This document shows positions 1 through 8,280 of a stretch of 64,000 bases of DNA, one piece after another. The translations under genes were made by a program, and so were the position numbers. The notes beneath the pieces are model-generated. The model was not told where the DNA came from. It made no database searches and worked only from the letters and a program-made list of their open reading frames with translations. Source of the stretch: Aliidiomarina halalkaliphila. GTDB taxonomy: Bacteria; Pseudomonadota; Gammaproteobacteria; Enterobacterales; Alteromonadaceae. The DNA is taken from assembly GCF_007096385.1 (NCBI RefSeq), contig NZ_VJWL01000002.1:248001-312000 (forward strand), read 5' to 3'. Position 1 is the first letter of the stretch; each line of letters starts with the position of its first letter.

Positions 1-798
1 TTGTTTTTGCATCATGCGCGCATACCAACGCCGGGGCAACCAGGTTTTCAAGCGCCAAATACGGCGGGCATTGGCATGGGGAATCACATAAAACTGACGT
101 TTTTCAATGGCTTTTGCCACGACTTGGGCGATATCATCTGCGCTTAATGTGCTCTTGCTCATCAGCTTATCAAGGGTTTTATCCATGCCCGGAACAGTAC
201 TGCGCATGGTAGCCCCTAAGTTGGTGCGAAAAAACGATGGGCACACCACACTCACACCAATGTTGTGCGGGGCAAGTTCATGCTGAAGGGTTTCCGAGAT
301 GGAAACAACGGCAGCTTTAGTGGCATTGTAAGCCGCCATGTTGGGAACATCGAGTAAACCGGCCATAGACGCGATATTAACGATATAACCTGAACCTTGG
401 TGCTTGAATAACGGTACCGCATGTTTGCAGCCACGGACCACGCCAAACACATTGATATCGGTAATCCATTGCCAATCTTGCATATCCACTGTATCAATGG
501 CGCCGACTTGGGCCACACCAGCGTTATTGACGATCACATCCAGCCCATCCCAATCGCGCTTAAGCACAGCCATGGCTTTCGCCAAGTCGCTTTCTTGGGT
601 CACATTACAATGCAGGTAACGGGCTTCAGTTTTGGGGTTGAGTTTGCCTAACTCGGTTGCGGCGAGGTGGCCTTGTTCATCGGAAATATCGCCGATGGCC
701 ACGCGCCATCCCTGTTTGGCATAATGGGTAGCCAGTGCAAATCCAAAGCCACTGGCGCCACCGGTAATAAAAATTCGTTGCGGTGAAGTTGATGTCAT
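1..798 (-). CDS. SDR family NAD(P)-dependent oxidoreductase (3' end cut by window edge)
   Basis: Classical short-chain dehydrogenase/reductase. I read 266 codons in one open frame that leaves the window at base 1, so only the last few residues are missing. Visible motifs are the cofactor loop TGGASGFG near residue 13, NNAG near residue 90, and the catalytic Ser with YNATK further on. The C-terminus is basic, like many acyl or steroid-type SDRs. The ATG at 798 has a GAGAG Shine-Dalgarno about 6 bases upstream; an in-frame ATG at 813 is less well placed. Substrate cannot be told from sequence. The gene reads leftward and its neighbours suggest no pathway. Confidence 0.85.
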   Translation of the reverse strand, partial: MTSTSPQRIFITGGASGFGFALATHYAKQGWRVAIGDISDEQGHLAATELGKLNPKTEARYLHCNVTQESDLAKAMAVLKRDWDGLDVIVNNAGVAQVGAIDTVDMQDWQWITDINVFGVVRGCKHAVPLFKHQGSGYIVNIASMAGLLDVPNMAAYNATKAAVVSISETLQHELAPHNIGVSVVCPSFFRTNLGATMRSTVPGMDKTLDKLMSKSTLSADDIAQVVAKAIEKRQFYVIPHANARRIWRLKTWLPRRWYARMMQKQ

Positions 799-892
799 GA
801 CGCTCTCTTTCATGCTGTGCTTCTACAAAATATCTCAACAGGGTGTTGCTTTGTGATGTTGAGAAGAATGAATTAAACAACTGTTTGAAAGC

Positions 893-1006
893 CTAGCGCA
901 TATATGGTCGCCAGTCACCATGATTGATTTGTAGGAAAAATTGACCATCGATTTCCATCATAATAACCCGATCATTCTCAAGTACTGGGCGTTGCTCTGG
1001 AATCAT
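893..1006 (-). CDS. Small ORF or gene relic, unknown
   Basis: A 37-codon frame (MIPEQRPVLEND...GDWRPYMR) ends 95 bases upstream of the SDR start on the same strand. The open frame extends 13 codons further upstream, starting RCGGSYDPNRVAQ, to a TAA with no ATG. The residue composition looks protein-like and not random, but no family was recognised. It could be a small gene starting at GTG or ATG, or the 3' remnant of a larger gene. The rest of the 814-1172 gap shows nothing else I can support. Confidence 0.3.
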   Translation of the reverse strand: MIPEQRPVLENDRVIMMEIDGQFFLQINHGDWRPYMR

Positions 1007-1172
1007 TTGAGCCACTCGATTCGGGTCGTAGCTACCGCCACAACGTTATGTAGATCGGTGAGTGTGATTGAATTTGCGACTAACGCATCATTACTTTCAA
1101 CGCAATATCAAAGGCATCCGCTACACTAAGTGTCGTATGTAACACAAGGTTACAGTAGCGGAGGACGCAATC

Positions 1173-2189
1173 ATGATACGTTTCAAGTCTATTCCAGGTT
1201 TGCTCTGGACTAGCGCACTTGCGCTTGGTCTATCGGCATCTGCGGTGCTCGCGCACAACCATGGAAATTTACATCATGCCAGTATTGAAATTCAGGAATG
1301 GGAAGTGCCCTATGAAGGTCCGCGTTCGCGAGATCCCTGGGTCGGCGGTGAAGACACCATTTATTTCGTGGGCCAGCGCACCCATTATGTGGGACGTTTA
1401 ACCCCGTCGACAGGCGAGTTCCATAAGTGGGATCTGGAAGATGGGGCCGGGCCTCACACCGTGATTTCCGATCATCGTGGTGCTTGGTATGCCGGTAATC
1501 GCGCTAATCACCTCGGTTTCCTAGACGTCGACTCTGGCAACATTACCAAATACTACCCTCCAGGCGATGGGCCCCGTGATGTGCACACCATGGACTGGGA
1601 TAGCCAAGGCAATATTTGGTTTACAGAGCAAGGCGGTAATCGTATTGGTTTCTTCAACACGGAAACCGAAGAATTCACCATGTATGAGGTTGAGCGGCCG
1701 CGTTCACGACCTTACGGTGTAGTGGTTCACAAAGACCAACCTTGGGTTGTGATGCTGGGCACAAATCGCATTGCCACTGTGACGGATGGGCAACTGGTTG
1801 AAATCGATTTACCGCGCGAACAAACACGCTCTCGTCGTCTTGCAGTCAGCTCCGAAGGCCATGTGTGGTATGCCGACTATGCCGACGGCTATGTCGGTCG
1901 ATATAACCCAGAAACCGAGGAAATTCATGAATGGCGTGCGCCTTCAGCGGAGAACTCTCGCCCTTATGCCGTTGCCATGGACCAAAATGATGTGTTCTGG
2001 ATTGTAGAAACCGGTGTGCAACCGAATCCATTCGTTGGGTTCGACACCCGTTCAGAACGTTGGACGGCGTCTTTTGCCGTACCTAGCGGTGCAGGGACGG
2101 TTCGTCACATGGTGTACGACGCAGATTCGCATAGCATCTGGTTTGGTACCGATGTAAACACTATAGGTCAGGCGCGGATTAGCGAATGA
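1173..2189 (+). CDS. Vgb-like (streptogramin lyase fold) secreted beta-propeller
   Basis: A 338-aa protein with a Sec signal peptide (MIRFKSIPGLLWTSALALGL, then ASAVLA-H). The mature part is built of repeated blades of the type W(F/Y)xxxxxNxIGxxxxxT, for example NIWFTEQGGNRIGFFNTET near residue 150. These are typical of the virginiamycin B lyase / SMP-30-like propeller superfamily. A streptogramin-resistance role is not implied, since most environmental homologues are uncharacterised periplasmic propellers. It overlaps the downstream haem-motif gene by 4 bases (ATGA), so the two are almost certainly co-translated and may work together in the periplasm. Confidence 0.75.
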   Translation: MIRFKSIPGLLWTSALALGLSASAVLAHNHGNLHHASIEIQEWEVPYEGPRSRDPWVGGEDTIYFVGQRTHYVGRLTPSTGEFHKWDLEDGAGPHTVISDHRGAWYAGNRANHLGFLDVDSGNITKYYPPGDGPRDVHTMDWDSQGNIWFTEQGGNRIGFFNTETEEFTMYEVERPRSRPYGVVVHKDQPWVVMLGTNRIATVTDGQLVEIDLPREQTRSRRLAVSSEGHVWYADYADGYVGRYNPETEEIHEWRAPSAENSRPYAVAMDQNDVFWIVETGVQPNPFVGFDTRSERWTASFAVPSGAGTVRHMVYDADSHSIWFGTDVNTIGQARISE

Positions 2190-2725
2190 ATGGATATCGG
2201 CTGATTATTGCTTGTACAGCCGTCATTAGTTGTGCGGTGGCCGCCTTTCCTGAAGGTGCGCCACCTGCTCATACGGGCGCTAAAAATCAGCAGGATTGCA
2301 GTAGCTGTCACTTCGCAGGTCCAGAGCCTTCAACGCAAAGTGGTTTGCGTTTATTGCCACTGACAGAGTCGATCACGCCGGGAAGTACACTTGAACTTAC
2401 ATTAGTGTTACTCGACCCCGAAAGTCGCGTGGGTGGTTTTCAGGCCATGGTCGAGGACGGTCGTTGGAAGGCCGCAGCGGGTCAACAAGTTGTGACGTAC
2501 AAAGACATCGAATACCTGACACACACGCACCCGGTAGCGAGTAAACCGCATGAATCCGGGGAACAGCAAACAACCTTTGTACTGATCTGGCAGATACCTG
2601 ACGCTTTCAACACGTGCTCAACTCTCTATGCTGCAGCGGTGGCAGCGGATGATGATGACTCGCCGCTAGGAGATACGGCCTATACATTGAGTGCATCGCT
2701 TTGCCTAGAAGAGATTGAGAAATAA
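2186..2725 (+). CDS. Secreted protein with one c-type haem motif (CSSCH)
   Basis: A 179-aa protein with an N-terminal signal peptide (MNGYRLIIACTAVISCAVAAF). Right after the signal region is a single CSSCH c-type haem attachment motif at about residues 38-42. The remainder (STLELTLVLLDPESRVGGFQAMVEDG...) resembles the beta-sandwich of Reeler/choice-of-anchor-type domains that often follow a haem motif. It overlaps the Vgb-like gene by 4 bases. It is likely a small periplasmic electron carrier or redox partner of the propeller. That role is inference; the haem motif is directly visible. Confidence 0.65.
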   Translation: MNGYRLIIACTAVISCAVAAFPEGAPPAHTGAKNQQDCSSCHFAGPEPSTQSGLRLLPLTESITPGSTLELTLVLLDPESRVGGFQAMVEDGRWKAAAGQQVVTYKDIEYLTHTHPVASKPHESGEQQTTFVLIWQIPDAFNTCSTLYAAAVAADDDDSPLGDTAYTLSASLCLEEIEK

Positions 2726-2797
2726 ACTATCGGAAACGCACCGCTCAAAAAATGAGCTGGATTTGTAAAGAGAACTAAGCTAGCTTAGAGCATTATA

Positions 2798-4030
2798 ATG
2801 ATAACTACGAATAAGGATATTCTCGTGGACTCTCAGATGTTTGCGGCACAGCCCATTTATGATCGGGTCGGGGACATTTATGCGCGGGAGTTACTCTATC
2901 GACATGAAAATGGCGCGACTGCTTTAGACGTTGGGGATACCGCGGCAACGAGTGAGCTATTACACAACTTATGTGCTGGAGTGATAGAGCAGAGTACTTT
3001 TTTCGACGACCCCATCTGTATTAACGTGTCCACCGAATTTCTTGAGTCCGGTTCTTTTCTACCGATCAAACCTGAACACGTTATTGTCGAGCTTGTGGAG
3101 CGCATTGAGCCCACACCAAGGCTAATTCGGTCGATTCGCAATTGGGTCGACGCCGGTTTTCGCTTTGCGTTAGATGATTTTGAATTCAAGTCCAGTTGGT
3201 TTCCATTGTTAGAAATGGCCAGCATCATCAAAGTAGATATCGAGCAAACGAGTTTTACTGATGTAAAACTGCAGCGTCGTAAGCTTCGCGAGTTGCCCGC
3301 ACTCTGGTTGGCAGAACGTATCGAAGATGAAGTAACTTATCTGGACTTTTATGATGCAGGCTTTGATTTGTTTCAGGGTTTTTTTCTGGCGCGCCCAGAA
3401 GTTATTCATGGCAAGCGGGTACCCGCCGGTCTTACTGAGTTTACGTCGGTATTAAGTCACACGTTCCGTGATGATCCGGATTATTCCGCTATTGCCGATT
3501 TACTTGTGCAAGACCCGATGCTGGTGTTGAATCTGCTACGCATAGCCAACAGCCCCTATTATGGCGTCAGTAAGCGAATTGAGTCCGTGCTAGAAGTGAT
3601 TTTATTGATTGGCATTGAGGCATTTCGCAAATGGGTACTGCTGATGATGTTGTTGCGCTTAGGCAATGTGTCGCAGGTGCGGATCGTACTTGTTCGCGCA
3701 CTTATGTGTCAGCATATGGCGCAAGCGCAAGGGGCGGATAAGAAGGCTTGTGAGCAGGCGTTTCTGGTTGGATTGCTTTCCGGTACACAGCAGATGCTAG
3801 GCATCGAAAAGGAAGAGTTTTTAACCCAGATTCGAATGACGAAGGTTATTGAACATGCAATTTTATATTATGGCGGTGACGCCGGCGCGATATTGCAAGC
3901 AGTTGAACAGATTGAAACAGCGTTTTATACCACGAGTGGGGCGAATCTTCAGATTTCTGCTGTCGCGTTGCTAAATCAATCGCAACGCGAAGCAGAACTC
4001 TTATTACGGCAAGTGAAGCAAAGCGCTTAA
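2798..4030 (+). CDS. EAL and HDOD domain signalling protein
   Basis: A 410-aa protein of the YuxH type. The N-terminal half is a degenerate EAL (c-di-GMP phosphodiesterase-like) domain: it opens with AAQPIYDRVGDIYARELLYR, where canonical EAL would have ExLxR, and continues with ...VELVER... and LDDF. The C-terminal half, from about residue 205, is an HDOD domain (LVQDPMLVLNLLRIANSPYYG...). Proteins of this architecture are usually catalytically weak and act as scaffolds in c-di-GMP or flagellar/competence signalling. It ends convergently, overlapping the next minus-strand gene by 4 bases. Confidence 0.85.
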   Translation: MITTNKDILVDSQMFAAQPIYDRVGDIYARELLYRHENGATALDVGDTAATSELLHNLCAGVIEQSTFFDDPICINVSTEFLESGSFLPIKPEHVIVELVERIEPTPRLIRSIRNWVDAGFRFALDDFEFKSSWFPLLEMASIIKVDIEQTSFTDVKLQRRKLRELPALWLAERIEDEVTYLDFYDAGFDLFQGFFLARPEVIHGKRVPAGLTEFTSVLSHTFRDDPDYSAIADLLVQDPMLVLNLLRIANSPYYGVSKRIESVLEVILLIGIEAFRKWVLLMMLLRLGNVSQVRIVLVRALMCQHMAQAQGADKKACEQAFLVGLLSGTQQMLGIEKEEFLTQIRMTKVIEHAILYYGGDAGAILQAVEQIETAFYTTSGANLQISAVALLNQSQREAELLLRQVKQSA

Positions 4031-4896
4031 CGATTCGGAACTCTCACTTGTCCGCTTACCCGTTCGTGGCTTATCGAACCGCTGCCTTTACTGCGAACGG
4101 TTAAATCGCCTTCGACGTTGCGCACCACAACACTACCTGAACCGACACTACCGACGACCACTGAATCTGTTACATCTTCTGCTCGGAACGAACCAGAACC
4201 GATATTCCCGACACTCACGTTACCTTCAACTTGGTTTAAGTGCGCTTTCCCGGAGCCAATGCTGCCAACGGCTACACCGCCACGCACGCGGCGTACCTCA
4301 GCACTTCCAGAACCAATGGCGCCAACATCAAGCTCACCAATGTTCCGGAGTGTGGCTTTACCACTACCGACGGTGACCGACACTTTATTGGCAATATCTT
4401 CAACCGAGAGTGAGCCGCTACCGATGATGGTATTGGCGCTTGAAAAGCCGGAAATGTTAGCGGATCCTGAACCTACGCTGACATCGACGTCCATCAATGC
4501 ACTCAAGTTTCCTTCAATTTCAAAGTAGCTGTAGGAGCTCTTGCGACGACTAAACCAACCGCCGGACGTCCGATTAGATTGGCCACCATGATCGAGTTCT
4601 AAGGTTGCATTCTCATTACGAATGGCTAAATCCGCGCGCATGGCATCCATACGTGAGTCATCAGAGGCACAAAAACGGACCTTAATGTCCCCAGCGTCGC
4701 CCCGACGTCCTCGCAGCGTAAGTTTATCGGGACCAATACCTACTTGAAGTCGTTTGGCTTGGTCGATGGTGAGTGAAAATGTTTCGGTTTTCGACACTTT
4801 ACAGCGGCTATCATTCGCAAAGGCAGGGTTCTTCGAGCTAAAGTGAAGGACTAACGCCCCGACACAAAGCCCTGCAACGAGATATTGAATTTTCAT
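4027..4896 (-). CDS. Secreted DUF4097-like putative adhesin with Gly-Ser-Gly repeats
   Basis: A 289-aa protein from the ATG at 4896 (MKIQYLVAGLCVGALVLHF, signal peptide). A longer frame to 4929 is possible, but the signal peptide fixes the start. The C-terminal half is a parallel beta-helix-like series with GSGS, GSGSAEV, GSGKAHL, GSGSFRA and GSGSVVV at about 19-residue spacing, as in the head-GIN/DUF4097 putative auto-transporter adhesin family. It has one or two Cys in the N-terminal part (CKVSK, VRFCAS). Probably periplasmic or surface-exposed; function unknown. Confidence 0.7.
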   Translation of the reverse strand: MKIQYLVAGLCVGALVLHFSSKNPAFANDSRCKVSKTETFSLTIDQAKRLQVGIGPDKLTLRGRRGDAGDIKVRFCASDDSRMDAMRADLAIRNENATLELDHGGQSNRTSGGWFSRRKSSYSYFEIEGNLSALMDVDVSVGSGSANISGFSSANTIIGSGSLSVEDIANKVSVTVGSGKATLRNIGELDVGAIGSGSAEVRRVRGGVAVGSIGSGKAHLNQVEGNVSVGNIGSGSFRAEDVTDSVVVGSVGSGSVVVRNVEGDLTVRSKGSGSISHERVSGQVRVPNR

Positions 4897-5068
4897 TGTG
4901 ATTATCCTTCTGTCTTCTGTACGTGCCAAACCTGTTATCTTTGCGTTGTATGACTGGCACCATGTAAGTCGCAGCGAAAGTATCGTGGTAAATCAATGAA
5001 TTCGCAAGACGGGAATTTGTATTAAAGTGTGGTTAAATAGGGCTCCGGCTCATAAGGACAGACTCTCC

Positions 5069-6019
5069 ATGCAGGTTGTTGCACTTAAACACATTATTTT
5101 TTTGTTTCTGGCGCTGCTTAGTCTTACGCCATTGATCAGCTCCTCCTATGCTTTGGTGCTAGGGCTTCTTATGGCGCTGCTCGGTTGGGTGCCGCCACAA
5201 ATAAATCCCAGTGCGTGGGTTAAGCGATTACTCGCCATTGCTATTGTCGGCTTGGGGTTTGGCGTGAATCTTAGTGTGGCCCTGGAAGCCAGCATAAACC
5301 AATTAGGTTTGTTAATTGCGGTGATTGTGAGTGCCTTGCTACTCGGATGGGGGCTGATTCGCCTTACGCGGATGCAGCCGACCACCGGCGCTTTAATCAG
5401 TGCAGGAACCGCAATCTGCGGCGGTAGTGCCATCGCCGCTCTTGCTCCCGCGATTCGCGCTCGCAGCGAGTATATCGGCGTGGCCTTGGCCTGTGTGTTC
5501 GTATTAAACGCTATCGCCCTGTGGGTATTTCCAGCGGTAGGTCATTTTTTTCAGTTGTCTCAGCAACAATTCGGCGTCTGGGCGGCCTTGGCAATTCACG
5601 ATACCTCGTCGGTTGTGGCTGCTGCGGAACTCTATGGTGAAGAATCCCTTGCCGTTGCCACCACTTTAAAGCTAACCCGAGCGTTGGCCATTGTGCCCTT
5701 GGTGTTTGTTGCTGCCTGGTGGTATCGCCGTCAGCACCCAGAGGCCGAGGCTGCAAGTAAGCTTCCTGCAATCCCCTTATTTATTGTGCTCTATGTGCTG
5801 GCTATCGTAATTGCCGAATTTATTCCGCAAGGCGAACCGCTGTATACCTTCGCATTTCAGGGGGCGCGCCACCTATTGGCATTGTGTTTGTTTTTAATTG
5901 GCGCAAGCTTGTCGGTGACGCGATTGCAGCAAGCTGGATTGAAGCCCATTCTTGTAGCCACGGTGTTGTGGCTCATGATTGCCAGCGGCACCCTATGGTG
6001 GGTGCTGCACTCTGCATAA
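5069..6019 (+). CDS. yeiH: YeiH-family putative sulfate exporter
   Basis: A 316-aa hydrophobic protein of the UPF0324/YeiH family with about 10 membrane segments. Family hallmarks are GLGFGVNLSVALEAS, the GAxISAGTAICGGSAIAALAP motif and HDTSSVVAAAELYG. I prefer the ATG at 5069, which begins the first membrane segment; a start at 5027 would add 14 atypical residues. Family members are predicted inner-membrane anion or sulfate/sulfonate-related exporters. No operon partner; the GST gene converges on it. Confidence 0.85.
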   Translation: MQVVALKHIIFLFLALLSLTPLISSSYALVLGLLMALLGWVPPQINPSAWVKRLLAIAIVGLGFGVNLSVALEASINQLGLLIAVIVSALLLGWGLIRLTRMQPTTGALISAGTAICGGSAIAALAPAIRARSEYIGVALACVFVLNAIALWVFPAVGHFFQLSQQQFGVWAALAIHDTSSVVAAAELYGEESLAVATTLKLTRALAIVPLVFVAAWWYRRQHPEAEAASKLPAIPLFIVLYVLAIVIAEFIPQGEPLYTFAFQGARHLLALCLFLIGASLSVTRLQQAGLKPILVATVLWLMIASGTLWWVLHSA

Positions 6020-6022
6020 TGC

Positions 6023-6640
6023 TTATACGTGGGCAGAAGGGCGTGCAGCAATTCGATCATGCCATGCATTTAAATAAGACTGGCTCGCTTGCATCCGCAC
6101 TTTGATGACCCGAGCAAACTGAACGATTGCAAAAGCATTGAGATCCGCAGCAGAAATGCGTTCATGACAAATAAACTCGCGCTCTTTGAGATGGTCGTTA
6201 AGAAACTCGAAGAAGCGTTCCGTGGCATACTTGCAATCGTCGCCCCACTCGGGGAAGCAGTTCATGCGATCCTTAAAGTAACCACTGGAGTGTTGGAACG
6301 CCATGCCTGTGGGCATGGCTAAATAGAACTCGATCCATCGCAGCCATTGCTCAATCTGCGCCTTCTCTAGGGGTGTTTCTCCAAGAAGCTTGGGTGATTC
6401 AGGATAGGCTTCCTCGAAGTAGCGACAAATCGCCATGGTTTCACTAATGCAGGTACCGTCGATGAGTTCCAACACAGGCACTTTGCGCATGGGATTTCGG
6501 GCCGTGAATTCACGCGTGAGGTTTTCTCCTTTTTGTAAATCAATTTGCACGCACTCGACTTCATCAAGCAATCCTTTCTCGGCCAAAAACATACGAACGC
6601 GGCGTGGATTGGGGGCAGTGGCGGTTTCATAGAGCTTCAT
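6023..6640 (-). CDS. Glutathione S-transferase family protein
   Basis: A 205-aa cytosolic GST. It has an N-terminal thioredoxin-like domain (MKLYETATAPNPRRVRMFLAEKG, NPMRKVPVLEL with the cis-Pro, and the ISET glutathione-contact Glu/Ser). An alpha-helical C-terminal domain follows. The upstream codons are GTG AAC, so the ATG at 6640 is taken as the start. Substrate is unknown. The gene stops 3 bases from the YeiH gene on the opposite strand. Confidence 0.85.
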   Translation of the reverse strand: MKLYETATAPNPRRVRMFLAEKGLLDEVECVQIDLQKGENLTREFTARNPMRKVPVLELIDGTCISETMAICRYFEEAYPESPKLLGETPLEKAQIEQWLRWIEFYLAMPTGMAFQHSSGYFKDRMNCFPEWGDDCKYATERFFEFLNDHLKEREFICHERISAADLNAFAIVQFARVIKVRMQASQSYLNAWHDRIAARPSAHV

Positions 6641-6658
6641 GTTCACGTTCCCATTTGT

Positions 6659-7123
6659 TTATTTCGATTCTTCAAGGATGGCATTCCACTCAGTTTCCGT
6701 AAAGGGAATTACGGATAAGCGGTTACCTTTCTTTACCAATGGGTTTTTATCCAATGCGGGCAGTTGTTTTAGTTCGTCGAGAGAAAGGATACGAGGGAAT
6801 TTTGTCGTGAATACAAGATCCACGGCGCTCCAACGGGGGTTATCATCTGAGGATTTGGCATCGTAGTAGGGCGAGCGGGGATCAAACTGGCTGGGATCCG
6901 GATAGGCGGATTTCGCGACAGTCACAATGCCGGCAATTCCGATGTGCTTGCAGCTAGAATGATAAATCAGCACGTGATCGCCGAGGTCCATGTCGCGGAT
7001 AAAATTGCGTGCTTGGAAGTTACGCACTCCGTCCCAGCGAATCGGCTGCGTTGGATTCTTGGCAAAATCATCAATACTGCATTCGTCGGGTTCGGTTTTC
7101 ATCAGCCAAAATTGCTTAGGCAT
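6659..7123 (-). CDS. EVE domain protein (THYN1-like)
   Basis: A 154-aa single-domain EVE/PUA-like protein. Its opening MPKQFWLMKTEPDECSIDDF and the segments WDGVRNFQARNFIRDM and DHVLIYHSS are family hallmarks. EVE domains bind modified bases in DNA or RNA; this stand-alone form is widespread in proteobacteria. It lies 18 bases upstream of the GST on the same strand, so the two may be co-transcribed. Confidence 0.9.
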   Translation of the reverse strand: MPKQFWLMKTEPDECSIDDFAKNPTQPIRWDGVRNFQARNFIRDMDLGDHVLIYHSSCKHIGIAGIVTVAKSAYPDPSQFDPRSPYYDAKSSDDNPRWSAVDLVFTTKFPRILSLDELKQLPALDKNPLVKKGNRLSVIPFTETEWNAILEESK

Positions 7124-7192
7124 GGTTGCAATATTCCTTGAACAATAGTGTTGCTAGGCAGAGCTCACTTTATCACTTTTTGAGGGGCGCAA

Positions 7193-7221
7193 AAATAAAG
7201 GCAGCTGAGCTGCCTTTATTT
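7193..7221. terminator. Perfect hairpin with A/T flanks, bidirectional terminator
   Basis: Twelve-base perfect arms (AATAAAGGCAGC and its complement) with a TGA loop, and T-rich on either strand. It sits just downstream of the 7237-7620 gene. Confidence 0.75.
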
Positions 7222-7236
7222 ATATTGATAGATTCG

Positions 7237-7620
7237 TTATAGCCGAGTGGTATCCGCGATATTAAGCATCGCGTATAGAATCATCACAAAGCCGACAACA
7301 GCGACGACCCCGTGCACCCACACCATAAACACTGGAATTAACTGCCGGCGGCGGTCGTATTTAAAGTGCATAATCAATCCACCTATGGCGGCAAGTGCGA
7401 TCAATACGATGCCTGTGGTAGCCGTAGCCGGATACCCCACAAAAAACGCACCGTAAAGCAAAATAAGAAAGCCAAGAATTGCAAAAGCACCGTGCCACCA
7501 GACCAACACCGGTGGTGGGTTATTACCTTTGCCAAATCGGGCGAACGCTAGCATAACGCCAATAATGATCGCGAAAAGAAAGAGAATGGAGGCTAGCCCC
7601 ATGACCATGGTTGCTGTCAT
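7237..7620 (-). CDS. Small four-helix inner-membrane protein, unknown
   Basis: A 127-aa protein made almost entirely of four membrane segments, arranged as two similar halves. Each half has a W(W/V)HGxxAxxGFxxLLY-type helix: VWWHGAFAILGFLILLYGAF and VWVHGVVAVVGFVMILYAML. The two conserved His-Gly positions could be haem or metal ligands, but this is not established. GAGGAGC lies 5 bases before the ATG. No recognised family name; transcribed alone. Confidence 0.6.
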   Translation of the reverse strand: MTATMVMGLASILFLFAIIIGVMLAFARFGKGNNPPPVLVWWHGAFAILGFLILLYGAFFVGYPATATTGIVLIALAAIGGLIMHFKYDRRRQLIPVFMVWVHGVVAVVGFVMILYAMLNIADTTRL

Positions 7621-7730
7621 TACGTTGCTCCTCGTTTAGGTTTCTCTTTAAACGTAGACACAAAACTTAGATTTGTCAGATATTTGGCAAAAATCATGAC
7701 GATTATTTAGTTGTATTTACAACCTAGTGT

Positions 7731-7758
7731 TTGCAAACGTGAAAAGTATGGGTATAGT
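7731..7758 (+). promoter_or_regulatory. Candidate sigma-70 promoter of the copper-efflux locus
   Basis: TTGCAA at 7731-7736, a 16-base spacer and TATAGT at 7753-7758, just upstream of the Cys-rich gene at 7785. A metal-responsive (CueR/CusR-type) site was not identified. Confidence 0.4.
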
Positions 7759-7784
7759 GAAATGACTCACTTTGGGAGCAATTT

Positions 7785-8207
7785 ATGCGGTTTTGGATTG
7801 TATTCGTCACAGTATGCTCGTTGTTGCTATTGCCGTTTTCCGGCAACAGCACGATGCTGCCTGACGTACACGCCATGGACCAAAAAGTGAGTCTGACAGA
7901 ATCAACGGCAACTAACAGCGACGACGCCCACTGTGAATTAATGGCGGCGCGAATGGCTGAAGTACGTCAGCTGCGGTCTGAGCACCATGCACCATCTGCC
8001 AAAGACTGCTGCGACGACATGTCTGACTGTTTAACCGACTGCTCAACAGATTGTGGCCATTGCGTGATCTCAGGTCATGGATGTAGCGCCGCAGCTGCAG
8101 CACTGCAGTTGAACAACCCTGTTGTAATGCATGACGCAGCGGTCACCCCGCTGTCACTTTATTCGTTTACCCTCGCACAAGCGTCACCACCCCCCATTAT
8201 TGCCTGA
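7785..8207 (+). CDS. Cys/His-rich secreted protein leading the copper/silver efflux operon
   Basis: A 140-aa protein with a signal peptide (MRFWIVFVTVCSLLLLPFSG). The middle carries many potential soft-metal ligands: HCELMAARM, EHHAPS, CCDDMSDCLTDCSTDCGHC and GHGC. It has the size and position of the CopL-like or uncharacterised small proteins that often precede cus/czc operons. A role in periplasmic copper binding or sensing is likely but inferred. The TolC-type gene starts 73 bases downstream. Confidence 0.6.
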   Translation: MRFWIVFVTVCSLLLLPFSGNSTMLPDVHAMDQKVSLTESTATNSDDAHCELMAARMAEVRQLRSEHHAPSAKDCCDDMSDCLTDCSTDCGHCVISGHGCSAAAAALQLNNPVVMHDAAVTPLSLYSFTLAQASPPPIIA

Positions 8208-8280
8208 ATACATCGTTGAAGCTCGGTTGCTGTGATTGTTCACAGATACCGATTGTGATTGATTGTTCAGGAGCTACTCC

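Noticed and set aside
941-1129. 62-codon plus-strand ORF before the Vgb-like gene
   Set aside because: Low-complexity reading of an intergenic region, no ribosome site and no family; the minus-strand frame there looks more protein-like.
1173-2189. Streptogramin resistance gene vgb
   Set aside because: Only the propeller fold is shared; catalytic identity cannot be claimed and the genomic setting is not a resistance locus.
4118-4528. 136-codon plus-strand ORF opposite the adhesin gene
   Set aside because: Mirror of the Gly-Ser repeats in the DUF4097-like gene; a Pro/Leu/Thr-rich shadow.
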